64,000 nt of DNA from Epiperipatus broadwayi (Eukaryota; Onychophora; Udeonychophora; Euonychophora; Peripatidae). Below are positions 36,394 through 48,790 of this stretch, piece by piece. Positions within the stretch are counted from its first letter, which is position 1. Every line of letters begins with the position of its first letter. The position numbers were made by a program, and so were the translations under genes. The stretch is from contig JAQFVV010012397.1 in the NCBI GenBank assembly GCA_028023455.1, positions 496,001 to 560,000 of the forward strand, given 5' to 3'. Below the pieces are notes generated by a model. That model saw only the letters and a program-made list of their open reading frames with translations. It was not told the origin of the DNA and did not search any database.

Positions 36394-38015
36394 CACCTGA
36401 GTCTCATTTTATGCAGTAGATAAGTTCCGCCGAAAACCTGCATTAAAAATAATTGCACAAAAATAGACTTAACTTACCTTGAAAAATGGGGAATCGGTGC
36501 CAACATTTTCAAAAATCGCATAAAATTCACATTAAAAAAAAAAAATAAAGTAAGACTAATAAAAAATTTCAAATATTTGAAAGAAATTGATACAAGACAA
36601 ACTTTTTTTGCTTTCTTTATTAACTATTTAATTTTATTCAAACCAATATGTTTTTATGTGTAATTTATTTTACATGTTTTCATGCATATTTTAATCATTA
36701 CTACTATTTGACAATATGCGTTTCGTTTGAGAACTGGTAAGAAATCAGATTCATCACAAGAGGAAGTACAACTAACACCAACTTCAGTCTTCTGCTGTGT
36801 TAATAGTTTTCTATCGACAATGTAATCGGTGATTAAATTTTGAGATGATGATTTTACTAACGGTTTATGAAGCTCGCGATATCGAGACTGCTATGTCTAG
36901 CTGTTAGAGAATGCACTATGCCTAGTGCAACTATACATATAACACGCTTTTACGAGCGTGTTAGTAATGATTAATGATTAAAAAAAAATTTATACACGTA
37001 ATGGAAAAACTTTTAGACAGAAAAAGTGACAAGTAAAAATATTAAAAACTTTTAAAGATACGTTATTTTTAAGTAGAAATTAAAAGTTCTTAATTATTTT
37101 TACTTGTAACTTTTTTCTCTCTAAAAGTTTCTCCATGTACATATGTGTATAAAAGAAAATATAAACACATTTTAAAGATACATGCTTTTTAAGTAGAAAA
37201 TAAAAGTTATTATAATTTTTTTCTGTCTAAAAGTTTCTCCATGTATATATGTGTATAAAAAAATATAAACATACACATACATAACACAGACATACAATTA
37301 CTATTTAGCTCTTGGAATTTAAAAGAACATTCATTGTAGCAAACTCAGATTTCAGCATTTTCTGACGTTTATCCTTGTCTCACACATCGACGTAAAATAT
37401 TTGATTAAATGATTATTACGTACCAGAAAATAATAAATTTGACTTGATTTCAATAGATATTTTTGTTTACTACTGAAATAAATTTTAAATGTTCACATTT
37501 TGTTTCTATAAATATTAAAAAAATGAGATCGCAATTCAAACAAAAAGATTAGAAGTTATCATTTCTAGAAAGATTATTTTCAGTTTACAAAATCAACAAA
37601 ATCTTGATTTCTAATTATTTTTAAAAATCTAAAAGAACATTTATTTATTTCTGTGATATCGAGTGAAATATGTTTTAAAAGTTTAAAATTTTTGAATATT
37701 TACTGCGATATTTTTATACTCATAAGTATAGGTAGATTGGGTGTAGATTGTTTACCTAGAAGCTAAGTTTCTAAATAGCTTTAGGCCATATTCACGTGAG
37801 CTGCTAATATAACATTATATTTGTGGGAAAAAAAAGTATTTCAAGTCAAAATAAGTTATTAATAACTTATATTTCTTGATATCTAACAAATATAGTGAAA
37901 TATGAACTTCTTTATCGCATAAAAGAAAACTGCATAAAGAGATATTAAGAAGAAACATGAATCGCATAACGTCAAACTCGTATTTAAAACATCCACATAA
38001 AACGAGACCCAGGTG
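36394..38015. mobile_element. TIR DNA transposon, copy 2, with TA duplication
   Basis: The left end CACCTGAGTCTCATTTTATG and right end CATAAAACGAGACCCAGGTG are inverted repeats, each flanked by TA (36392-36393, 38016-38017). It matches copy 1 at 1-214 plus 4027-4595. Short internal segments again contain 'tcgcataa' and 'tgcataa' in both orientations. The stretch 36811-37505 is absent from copy 1; it contains two tandem roughly 110-bp units ('ctaaaagtttctccatgta', 'tgtgtataaaa') and a small palindrome. No transposase is seen. Confidence 0.85.
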
Positions 38016-38324
38016 TATAAAATAAAATTACAATGTTAAATAAATATAGAAGCTAACATATTATTTAAAACCACACATGAAACAAAGATGATAATTAAAG
38101 CTAATTTTGAATTTCCTATAATAAAATATCATTAAGACATAAAAATGCTTTAACTGAGAAACTTTAATATTAATACAAAAAATATCTTTAAGATAATGTG
38201 ATAAGCTATTTGTTATGAATATGTAATTTACTTTATAATAAGTAACTACCTATCTTAATTAAAAAATTAAAAGAATGATAATAAAGTGCAAAAATAATGT
38301 GATAATGATATTAAAACTACTTAC

Positions 38325-38495
38325 ATTCACATGAAGGAAAATCACTCCATTTATTTTCTAGATTACAATGAACTTCTTTTTGACCAATTAAAACATATCC
38401 CATTTTACAATGATAGATTATAACACCTTGAGTTCCATTTGGAATTGAAAAATTGGAATACGAGTTTGCAATTTGAGGTGGATACCCACATGATA
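38325..38495 (-). CDS. Sushi/CCP domain exon (middle exon)
   Basis: 171 bp, acceptor GTTTTGTAG at 38496 and donor GTAAGTAG at 38324, phase 1-1. It encodes a full Sushi module: SCGYPPQ, IIYHCKMGYVLIG, VHCNLENKWSD, then FPSC. All four cysteines and the Trp are kept. It is the most diverged of the three modules. It is separated from the next exon upstream by a 691-bp intron, and from the next one found downstream by about 16.2 kb of repeats. Further exons in that gap may have escaped my reading. Confidence 0.9.
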
Positions 38496-39186
38496 CTACA
38501 AAACAAATTAAGCATAAATAAATAAAATAATTATGTTTTTATAAATATTTTATTTTGGTTTACAAATTTAATATACAATTAATCTTTTTATTATCAGTAC
38601 TTTTTATTCCTCTTCATTTTTATTTAAAATGAAACTGTCTGCAAGACAAAATAGAAGAACAATTCTGAAAAATACTATTAGACATTCAAAACCTAGAAAG
38701 AAGAAAAATTAATCTAAAAGTATAAAACTGGCTATGTGTAGAATTTATAATGTCATTTCTAAATATCATATGACATGGATTGAGCATAATATATCCACAC
38801 TAACTTATATTTAGTTTTACTTTTTCATTTGACCATCAACCTATGATTATCTTTCACTGTGAAACTACACAGAGTATACACTTGTATACTTGGTACAATA
38901 AATATTCTTAAAATTTTTTATTTCAACTTTGTATGAGTATAATTTTAAATTAATATTTAGAATGGCAGAGTATGTAAATTACATACATGAGTATGTGTTT
39001 GTAAAGAAAGAGATACTGCCAAATAATAAACTTACAATCATATAAATTATTCAATAAATTTCTATAAATAATTGGAAAACATGATATAAAAATTATGTTT
39101 TATTTTAAAATATTATCAAAATAAATCTTTTAATTGAGTTAATAAAAATTGAATTTAATTATTTCAAATGCAATAAAATTACTTAC

Positions 39187-39357
39187 AATTACAGGAAGGT
39201 AAATCAGTCCATGAACCATTAGCAGTACAAATCACTTCTGGTTTTCCATTCAATGTGTATCCATTCTTACAGTGATACATAACAACTCCATTTGTTTTAT
39301 TTGGAATAGAAAAATTATAAAATGCATTGAGACGTTCTGGAGGATTTCCACACATCA
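39187..39357 (-). CDS. Sushi/CCP domain exon (upstream exon)
   Basis: 171 bp, acceptor TATTTTAG at 39358 and donor GTAAGTAA at 39186, phase 1-1. The encoded module has MCGNPPE at the start, VMYHCKNGYTLNG, VICTANGSW and LPSCNC. It is clearly the closest relative of the module at 21935 (shared NAF.NFS, CKNGY, NGSW.DLPSC), so these two exons are recent duplicates compared with 38325. An open frame continues upstream through the acceptor, but the splice signals and the 171-bp symmetry argue for the exon as given. Extracellular or secreted location is inferred from the domain. Confidence 0.92.
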
Positions 39358-40277
39358 CTAAAATAGGATAAATAGTTATCATATAAATAATCAAGACATT
39401 TTTTTCAATATGATTTTTTTTAATACATAATGTTTTGATTGAATTTTAAATATACGTGTTAAATATATATGCATAAAAATAATCATATTATATTGAAAAA
39501 TAAGTCTAAACATTAAATCAAATGAAAATAAAACAAATCACAATTTGACAAGAGTACAATTCACATCATGAAATGCAGTGAATTTATGTTGACCCAGTAA
39601 AAACTAAATTTCATTTTTTATTTTCATATAAAACATTTGGAAAATATAATTATAAAAATTAAACTGTACATCATGAAAATAAATTTATTTTAAATAAATA
39701 AAGTCAGCAACAAAAATAATGAAAAAATTATTAACATGAAGTCATATGTTAGAATTATTACAATAATTAGTGAAGAGAATAATATTATCTCACAGACATA
39801 TTCAAACAAACTCTGAATATATCAATTGTTTAAAAAAAATCACTCTAAAAATGTATGATAAAATGTTAAAAATAAAAATATAAAAAAAAACCCACTTATA
39901 ACATACTTTATGGAAAGTACTTATTCAACATGCTTGCACAAAGTAAGTAGGATGAAGACATTATTAATAGGCTACCTAATTTTATCTTCTCAGAATGACT
40001 AGATTTAAAATTACCAAAAAATAATGGAAAGGTAAATGAATTGGAAATGAGGCAACTATTATAAAAAAAAAATTTTAAGTTTGTAATTGAAACAATTTTC
40101 ACATTTGACTCAGACTGCATTAAAATTTCATTATTCTGATCATTGTACATAAATATTCTAATTATTTTGACATTAAGCAAGTTACAGTAAATAAATTTAT
40201 ATATAGTAATATCAACCTTTATAAATATTATATTAAATAAATATTAGGAAATTTAATATTTTACAAAATATATATAT
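39358..40277. other. Intron or upstream DNA without recognised features
   Basis: AT-rich. No fourth Sushi exon was found here. The open frame 39908-40180 (minus) shows no domain. Confidence 0.5.
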
Positions 40278-41858
40278 TGTACCAAGAACGTAGTTGGTAC
40301 ATAAGTTTATCTAAAAAAAAAAAATTAGTAAAACATAAATCTTTCGTTCAAAGAAATAATATGTTAAAAGTTAAGAGTTCTTTTTTTTTATTGCAGTTAG
40401 CTTTCAAAAACGTGAAATTAAAAGTCAGAGTTTTGAAATAAAAGTTACAATTAATTAATTAAAAGGGGAGAGGGGTTTTCTTTAGAAACTCAAACTAAAA
40501 GTTTTAAGTTTAAAAATATAAATCTCTTTCATTCAAGTTAAAGAAAAAAAAAGGTAATCTTAAAACTAGTGTTGAGTTAGATAAAATATACATGTGCGTA
40601 AATGATGAATGTTTGTTAGTAAAATATATCTGTGCGATCGTAAATAATGTATGCGTAATAAATATTAAGATGAAATAAATGAATACAGAAGATTATCATT
40701 AAAAAATTCAGTGATGGGCTATTAATTAAAAGTGTAAAACAACAGGATTAAAAAGCTTATCTCCAAAGGATTAGCTACTAATTAAAATTGTAAAAAACAA
40801 CATGTTTGCATGGCTACTAATTAAACAATCTCAAAAACACATAGTTAAAGAATTAAGAAAGGAATTTCGACAACAGATATTGCCAGCGGACATGGAAACA
40901 AAAACATACCTTACATATAAATAGTAAATTTTTATTGGACAATCAGTTCAGTTCAGTCAGTTTAGACTACAGTTCAGTTGAGAGAGTTAAGAATATAATC
41001 TAGATTGTGCAGTTGAGATTAAATCAATCAAGAATGCAGTGTTAAAACCACGGGAAACATGCAGCTGTCTCTATCCTGAAGTCCAGTAAAACAGCAAGAC
41101 CTGCCCATGAAAATAATGTCTGTGTAACAGCTTGGAAATCCTCCATCAATGTTTAACTGTCTCCAAGAATGATACCAACGAATAAGCATTAAACCTCTTC
41201 AAGAAACTTCAATCTAACCGGTTAGAGATATCTCATTGGAAGCAGCAAACAGTAAGAAGTCCACATTCAAAATCCTAGTTAAATAACATTTTTTCATATA
41301 TTCCTTTCTAAAGTAGCCATCGCCTTCATATGAATCCTCCAAGAATGGAATTATATGAACTCTATAGCACCTAAAAATGAACTATTAATTTGGGTGTTCT
41401 AAATGTCAAATACTATTTAATGCTTTATTATTGTATATGTGAATGTATGAGTTAATATGTGCGTGATCATTAGATAAATACCACTGTTCTTTTATTAAAA
41501 TTTACAAGAGTATTTAAAATTAGTATACTAAAGGTTAATTAAATAAATTGTCTTTAAACTTAAGCTTTATTTTGTCAGGCATTTCCTTTTATCAATTCTT
41601 TTCACCACTATTATGAAACAATAATTTGTTATTGATTACAAGTAGCTGAGCTAGTCATGGGTATAGGTGTTGAATTAGTGGCCATTGTTCAAAGTGCGTT
41701 GTTTATTCTTCTGGATAAATAACTGGTGTCCGTGTTCTGGAAATGTAATGCTAGTTATATATTTTATAGCTATCATTTAGACATACATACTTTCCAAGTA
41801 TGTTCTTCTCTGCCTAAGAGACCAGTGTTTCGAACGTGTCATATTCGAACCCGGTACA
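40278..41858 (+). mobile_element. Left LTR (forward) of the inverted-LTR element
   Basis: 1581 bp, starts with the hairpin TGTACCAA/TTGGTACA (40278-40301) and ends CCCGGTACA. TATAAATA is at 40916-40923, followed by 'cagttcagttcagtcag', a good core-promoter position. A degraded primer-site region follows. Confidence 0.85.
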
Positions 41859-42183
41859 AATATCTCCCAACATGGTTGCTTCGAACCTAAGAAACAATAG
41901 TAATTAAATACTTTGTTTCTTGTTGAAAATAAAAATCTAAAAAAAGCTAAGTTACGTATTTTAAAGTGGTTTAATTTTAAAAAAAGAATTGTCCGAAAAC
42001 TTTTTTTTCTTTAAATGAAAAGAGATTTTGACATTTATGCTACTTACGTAAGTAAAATAAATCTCCGTTTGAGAGTAAAATGCATCATTTTTGGCAATTT
42101 TATCTCTGATAACTTTAATTCTTCATTCTAAATATTTATTATTTTTCTAAGTTTGCTTTTTAATATCTTTCACTTTACATACT

Positions 42184-42600
42184 ATGGGCAATCTTCAATT
42201 ATACTCTACTTCTTTCGATGCTGGCAACATTGCTTACAATGGTTTGAGTCCTGGATATTGACCACAAGGACAAACTAAATTTGTGGCCCAGGGATCTTTT
42301 GGAAATGGAAGCGGATGCAGATTCGCTGGCTTATACCGTCTTACATGTATGAAAATTGAAGCTTCATTTTCCAGGTTTCTACCAGACTTCGAAAAAAGAA
42401 AGGGTCGCTGTGAATGGCAGGAATCATCAACTGTCCATTTCCGTCTTACGCTTTGGAAACGAGATAAGAGATATGGGGATTCTCCCCTGAAAAAGTGACT
42501 TAGGATTTATGCTGGGTGTCCCTGGTGCGCATTTTAAAAGAAGAATGATCCCTGATAAGTTTGTTACGGGTACTAAATTTTATCCAGTCGACAGCTTTCA
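42184..42600 (+). other. GC-richer segment of unknown origin
   Basis: From an ATG at 42184 a forward frame runs with one stop (after PGY, about 42258) to 42496, including CRFAGLYRLTC and RFLPDFEKRKGRCEW. Base composition is clearly higher in GC than around it. I recognise no domain. It may be a leftover coding part of the element or captured host sequence. Confidence 0.35.
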
Positions 42601-43699
42601 CTTATCCTTATCTAAAACTTGTTTCACTACTACCCTCATTCCATTTAATTTCAAACCCCTATACATTCTTAATACAACTTAGATTGACTTTATATTTTTA
42701 TTTATGAACATTTCCATATCATTTTAAAATCATACGACCAATATCTTAAACATTTATTTATATTAATCTAATCTTACATGTATATTTCACGAAATATCAA
42801 GTTTATGAAACATCTATCTATCATTTGTAATAAGAGCAACATATTCAGGTTCTTCCTTCTATCATTTGTAGTAGAAGCATTATATCCAGGTTCTTTCATC
42901 TGTTTGTAATAGGAGCATCAAATCCAGGTTTTTCAATCTATATTATTTCAAACCATTACGAACATTTTAAATATTAGTTTTACGATACTATTTTAAACCA
43001 TTATTTTAACTTCTTTATTTACGTGCGTTTATTCAGAAAAACTATTTTTACTATATTATGATCCATTATTACACAGGTATTTTTCTTACGGATATTTTAT
43101 TTATTTATTTAACTTGAATACTTGATTTATTTAATCCTACAAACATTACTTTTACATCAGTCATTTGACCCATTTCTTTAACTTGATTTTATTGATTGAT
43201 TGATTTTTTTTTATTTGAACTGTTTATTTATGAGCATTTTTCTTTCTTAATGTGTTTGTGGAGAAAAAAAAATCTTTTATTTTATGAAGCCTCCTTGTTA
43301 TTATTTTTACTTTCAACATTTCTTTTATCATTATTCATTTATTTTTTAATTTATTATTTTAGTTTTAAATAGAAGTTTCAGATTTAAATTTATTAGATTT
43401 ATTTACGTTAGAATAATTATTTTACTCATAGTCCATTTCCGGTCCTTATTGTTTTTGTCTATTTTAATATTCTGTCCCTATTACTAATGTTTAAACTTTG
43501 TCAGGTGGTTCCTTCTTTCTACGTACTAACTCTATAAAATACACTAACTTTCCTCTTTTGTCTATCCCTCTCTTATAATTTATTACTTTATCTCTTTCAC
43601 ACTCCATTCTATTTTTAACTTTGTAAATCAGAAATAGCACAACTCCATATTACTTCAATATTAGAATTTTTTTTTCTACGCTTTCTTTTTGTTTTAACC

Positions 43700-44223
43700 C
43701 TACGTTTAAAATGAATACGAACATTTACTTTAACCCTTTTATGTTTATTTTCTATCTTGATTAATTTTATTTCCAAACTACTATGCTTAATGCTATCTTC
43801 TATCTTGAACTTATGCCTCTCTTCTATTTCTTGGTCTACATTTGTTTCTACTTTATCTGTTTCAGCGCTATCTGATTCTAATTTAATTTCTATCTCTTTT
43901 ATGACCTCAACTTCCTTACTTTCTTTGACAAAATCTACTTCTACGATCTCTTGATTTTTCTCTACCTTTCCTGTAATTCCATATCTTGTTTCCCTTACTT
44001 CTGCTCTGAGTTCTTTAATTTCTCCTTTGACCTGACTAATTTCTTCTTTGACTTCTAGCTGGCTTTGTTTGATTTCTCATATTTCTTCCCTCACTTCTGC
44101 CTTCAGTTCTTGCATCATACACATCATCATTTTCATCATCACCTATGCCTCAGATATTTCTTCTTTCTCTTTTTCCACCAACTGGGGATTTTTAAAATAT
44201 ATCAGGCTATATTTTGGATCCAT
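43700..44223 (-). pseudogene. Dead coiled-coil gag of the inverted-LTR element
   Basis: From an ATG at 44223 the minus strand encodes a charged heptad-rich region with stops: VEKEKEEI, then MMKMMM, EVKEEISQVKGEIKELRAEV, later VEVIKEIEIK. Order and wording parallel the N-terminal half of the gag at 49147-50367. The folded gag core is not recognisable. Its orientation matches the right LTR. The plus-strand Ser/Thr-rich open frames at 43757-44275 are shadows. Confidence 0.65.
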
Positions 44224-44634
44224 TTTTGAAAATTTCAATTACTTTTTTTTACTATTATTATTATTATTAAACTAGCGCTTACATTAAACTAAATTTAAGT
44301 ACTATTGTTTATTAATTTCTTTTTTTAAAACGTACATATGGCCAACTCCAGTTCCTAGTCCTTTTTTTACCCGTTATTAATGATTTAGCTCCACCCAAAA
44401 TATCTAATTGTCTTTAATTTAAAAGAATGATTTATTTTACTTATGTAAATAGCATAAATGTCAAAATCACTTTTCATTTAAAGAAAAAAAAAGTTTTTGG
44501 TCAATTCGTTTTTTAAAATTAAACCACTTTAAAATATGTAATTTGGCTTTTTTTTAGATTTTCATTTTCAACAAAAAACAAAGTATTTAATTATTATTGT
44601 TTCTTAGGTTCGAAGCCCCATGTTGCGCGCCATT

Positions 44635-46208
44635 TGTACCAGGTTCAAATATGAGACATTCGAAACACCGGTCTCTTAGGCAGAGAACATACATGGAGAG
44701 TATGTATGTCCAAATGATAGCCATAAAATATATGACTAGCATTACATTTCCAGGACATAACTTCTCAACTGTTGAATTCAACACCAAGTTCAAAGCACTT
44801 TTTCGTTTTGTATAAACATGGGCACCAGTTATTTATCCAGAAGAATAAACAACATACTTTGAACAATGGCCACTAATTCAATGCCTATACCCATGACTAG
44901 CTCAGCTACTTGTAATCAATAACAAATTGTTTCATAATAGTGGTGAAAAGAATTGATAAAAGGAATTGACCGACAAAATAAAGCTTAAGTTTAAAGACAA
45001 ATTATTTAATTAACCTTTAACATACTAATTTTAAATACTCTTGTAAATTTTAATAAAAGAACACTGGTATTTATCTAATGATCACACACATATTAACTCA
45101 TACACTCATATATATAATAATAAACCATTAAATAGTATTTGACATTTAGAACACACAAATTAATAGTTCATTTTTCATATAATTCAACTCTTGGAGGATT
45201 CATATGAAGGCAATGGCTACTTTAGAAAGGAATATATGAAAAAATGTTATTTACCTAGGATTTTGAATGTGGACTTCTTACTGTTTGCTGCTTCCAATGA
45301 GATGTCTCTAACCGGTTAGATTTTAAGTTTCTTGAGGAGGTTTAATGCTTATTCATTGGTATCATTCTTGGAGACAGTTAAACATTGATGGAGGATTTTC
45401 AAGCTGTTATACAGACATTATTTTCACGGGCAGGTCTTGCTGTTTTACTGGACTTCAGGATAGAGACAGCTGCATGTTTCCCGTGGTTTCAACACTGCAT
45501 TCTTGATTGATTTAATCTCAACTGCATGATCTAGATTATATTCTTAACTCTCTGAACTGAACTGTAGTCTAAACTGACTGAACCGAACTGATTGTCCAAT
45601 AAAAATTTACTATTTATACGTAAAGCATGTTTTTGTTTTCATGTCTGCCGGCAATATCTATTGTCGAAATTCCTTTCTTAATCCTTTAACTATGTGTTTT
45701 TGAGATCGTTTAATTAGTAGTCATGCAAATGTGTTGTTTTTTATAATTTTAATTACTAGCTAATCCTTTGGAGATAAGCTTTTTAATCCTGTTGTTTTAT
45801 ACTTTTAATTAGTAGCCCATCGCTGAATTTTTTAATGATAATCTTCTGTATTCATTTATTTCATCTTAATATTTATTACACATACATTATTTACCATCGC
45901 ATATATATATTTTACTAACAAACATTCATCATTTACACACATGTATATTTTATCTAACTCAACATGAGTTTTAAGATTACCTTAACTTGAATGAAAGAGA
46001 TTTATATTTTTAAACTTAAAACTTTTTGTTTGAATTTAACTTTTATTTCAAACCTCTGATTTTTAACTTCACGTTTTTGAAAACTAACTACAATAAAAAA
46101 AAAAAAGAACTCTTAACTTTTACATATTATTTCTTTGAATGAAAGATTTATGTTTTACTAATTTTTTTTAAGATAACCTTATTATGTATCAACTACGATC
46201 TTGGTACA
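44635..46208 (-). mobile_element. Right LTR (reverse) of the inverted-LTR element
   Basis: 1574 bp. The start hairpin at 46185-46208 is TGTACCAA against TTGATACA, so it has one mismatch. It ends CCTGGTACA at 44635, immediately followed on the minus strand by a TGGCGCGCAACATGGGG primer-binding-like site, which is better kept than in the left arm. Near-identity to the left LTR over most of its length indicates modest age. Confidence 0.85.
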
Positions 46209-46417
46209 ATATATATAAAGACCTCTATACCATAATCTGATTCTCAAAACAGAGTATTTCTCTTATCATGCTGTGATTTAAGTGGTGAAAATCAAAATCA
46301 CTGCATATATGCATCTAGCAGCTATCTGGAATTCCTTCTTTACTATCAAGTACTTACCATGAAGTTCAAATAAATGTAAGATTTTGAATCCAAGGCAACC
46401 TCCTTGAATATATATAC

Positions 46418-48748
46418 TGTAATGGATGCTTAAGACACCATTACAAAAAATTATAGTTTTATAGGGGTGAAGAAAATAAAATAAATTTTATATAAGGTTT
46501 CGTTTGTAAAACTTGATTAAATGTTTTTTTTAATGCTTGTACAAATATATATGTATGTGCGTGGGAATTATATTGTAATACCACAGTTATATTTGGGTTT
46601 TTTTAATTTTAATTTTGAAAAAAAAAAAGAAAACTAAGATTATTTTTTTTTGTTAAATTTATGTAAAAGTAAAGTGTACAAATAGATTGCTTTTCAGATT
46701 TGGGGATTTAGATTGATAAGGCTAATTAAAAAGAAAGAAAACAAAAAGAAAAGAATTTTTCATTAGTTAATTCCTAGATCTATAAAGGGCAATTTATTTC
46801 GTTAATTAGATAACTATTGTTATCTAGATCGAGAATTTTTAAATTTTAATTAAAAAGAAAAAGTTTGGTAATTGGTTTAAGAGATATGATTCGGAGATAA
46901 CAGGCTGAATCAGGCCATTGGTTTATCTTGGACTAGCTTTCAATACTTGCATGAGAGAGAGAATACTTGCACCAGTGCAAAGAGACAGACACAAACTCTG
47001 ACAGGAGAATTGCACGATTCCTGCCAAAATACTTGGAAAGAACGATTCCTGAATTCTGAAAGCTGATCGGAAATTATTCTACCTAGAATGAACATTAAAC
47101 CTACAGCAAGAATATTTTCTTTACCATGATGTGCTAAGCTTCTCGCCAGGACAGGTTCGGATATCCTGTGCCTCCATTAACTGCCTATAATGCCATAAGA
47201 ACCGGCTCCAAAGAAACCACTAACCAACTCGCCCAAGCCTACCGTCAGTGACTCCCGAGCAACGGACTAACCTAAGAAGTCTAGTGCACTAGCGTTTAAC
47301 TAAATTATTAAGGTACCTTATGCTCCACAATTTAAATAATTTAGTTGTCTTAGATTTGTTTTTTTTCGTAATATAAATATTTTTAAAATTATATCTTTTG
47401 TAATTCGATTTCGGTGTGCTTGATATTTTTTTTTTTTAACGAGTGCTAATTTCAAACCTATTACTGTCTGTCCTATTTAAGTCTTAGTAAGTAAGATAGT
47501 TTATTTATAATCTCACATCCCTTTTATTATAGAAAGCTGTCTGGATATTACAGACTATTTTAATTGACTTCTGGCCCGTGACCCATTTTATTATTAGTTC
47601 TACTTATGTCGTGAAACTTTATTTATAATAGACTATTAAGAAATATAATAGTTCTTAGTTTTATTTCTTCAAGCTTCCAATCCGTTTATTAGGGGCACGT
47701 ACGATCATTTTAACCCTCTCAATAGGTAGATCATGAGCTCCTACCCTGTCTCACTCAGAGGGAGGTCAATCGATTGAAAGTAATAACTTTCAACACTATT
47801 TTTATTATTATTAATGTTTTGGAAGCTACTTTCTTATTTCTTAGACTATTAAGAAATGTAATAGTTCTTAGTTTTATTTCTTCAAGCTTCCAATTCATTT
47901 ATTAAGGGCACGTACAATCATTTTAACCCTCTCAATAGGTAGATCGTGAGCTCCTACCCTGTCTCACTCAGAGGGAGGTCAATCGATTGAAAGTAATAAC
48001 TTTCAACACTCTTTTTATTATTATTAATGTTTTAGAAGCTACTTTCTTATTTCTTAGACTATTAAGAAATGTAATAGTTCTTAGTTTTATTTCTTCAAGC
48101 TTCCAATTCGTTTATTAGGGGCACGTACGATCGTTTTAACCCTCTCAATAGGTAGATCGTGAGCTCCTAGCTTGTCTCACTCAGAGGGAGGTCACTCGAT
48201 TGAAAGTAATAACTTTCAACACCCTTTTTATTATTATTAATGTTTTGGAAGCTATCTTCGCATTTCTTCTGTTTTGACATAAGTCTCTTTTCCTAACTAT
48301 GGGTTATAAGCAGGAAGCTAACCTCCCTTGTCTGACGTGAGATCACTGTATACTTACTAATACTTCTGCTACTGCCAGTATTTTGCACTCTTTCACACCC
48401 AGGAAATCGCTCTCAAAGCCATATGAATATTTTAGTTTAATTTTGCGAATGTACGTGTAGTACATATTTTAAATGTGCTTTAAAGTTTATTATTTAGATT
48501 TATGTTCATTTAATTATACTTTTAATAAAATTATTTATTTATTCCTTTACTTAGTTGATTTTGTTTTCTGTTGCTACCTTTCCAACTCACTGAACAAAAC
48601 ATAGATCTCATTTGCTTGATTGAGCTAGTCCGGCGCATTCGATTCGCATATCCTGTAACCCCTTAAAAATAAATGTCTAGTTCCAAATTTCGGACTAGTG
48701 GCTCCCTGGTGGTCAATATATGCGAGTCTAAAGCTTTTGTCCGGTATA
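46418..48748 (+). mobile_element. 5' LTR with triplicated 213-bp unit
   Basis: Starts with the hairpin TGTAATGG/CCATTACA (46418-46445) and ends GTCCGGTATA. The length exceeds the 3' LTR by about 423 bp, explained by two extra 213-bp units at 47631-48250. The end is ..TA rather than canonical ..CA. Confidence 0.85.
47631..48250 (+). repeat. 213-bp unit, three tandem copies in the 5' LTR
   Basis: Units start at 47631, 47844 and 48057 with 'gactattaagaaat' and contain 'ggggcacgtacgatc', 'ctctcaataggtagatc' and 'caatcgattgaaagtaat'. The 3' LTR has one unit (from 52039), which is most like the third copy ('ctcctagc.tgtctcactc', 'caacacccttttta'). Confidence 0.93.
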
Positions 48749-48763
48749 TAGGATAGTAATTTT

Positions 48764-48790
48764 TGGCGCAACCAAACGTGGGAGCCGATA
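48764..48790 (+). promoter_or_regulatory. Primer-binding-site candidate
   Basis: TGGCGCAACCAAACGTGGGA lies about 15 nt after the LTR end and resembles the common TGGCGCCCAACGTGGG type of tRNA primer site. An equivalent site follows the LTR at 44635 on the minus strand. Confidence 0.6.

Larger units (their letters stand above)
40278..46208. mobile_element. LTR element with inverted LTRs, ATAT-flanked
   Basis: Outer borders TGTACC/GGTACA are flanked by ATAT on both sides (40274-40277, 46209-46212). The left arm (40278 to about 42080) reads forward as LTR, primer-site region and leader. The right arm (46208 down to about 44420) is its reverse complement. So both chromosomal junctions are made by the LTR start, and no LTR end is used. 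The centre holds a dead gag in minus orientation and a GC-richer stretch of unknown origin. The flanking duplication indicates that the whole palindrome was integrated as one unit. Confidence 0.8.

Noticed and set aside
42283-42498. Called gene of 71 aa
   Set aside because: Start is GTG and the frame extends upstream through a stop; described as an unknown segment instead of a gene.
43757-44275. Ser/Thr/Leu-rich plus-strand open frames
   Set aside because: Antisense shadow of the decayed coiled-coil gag on the minus strand.
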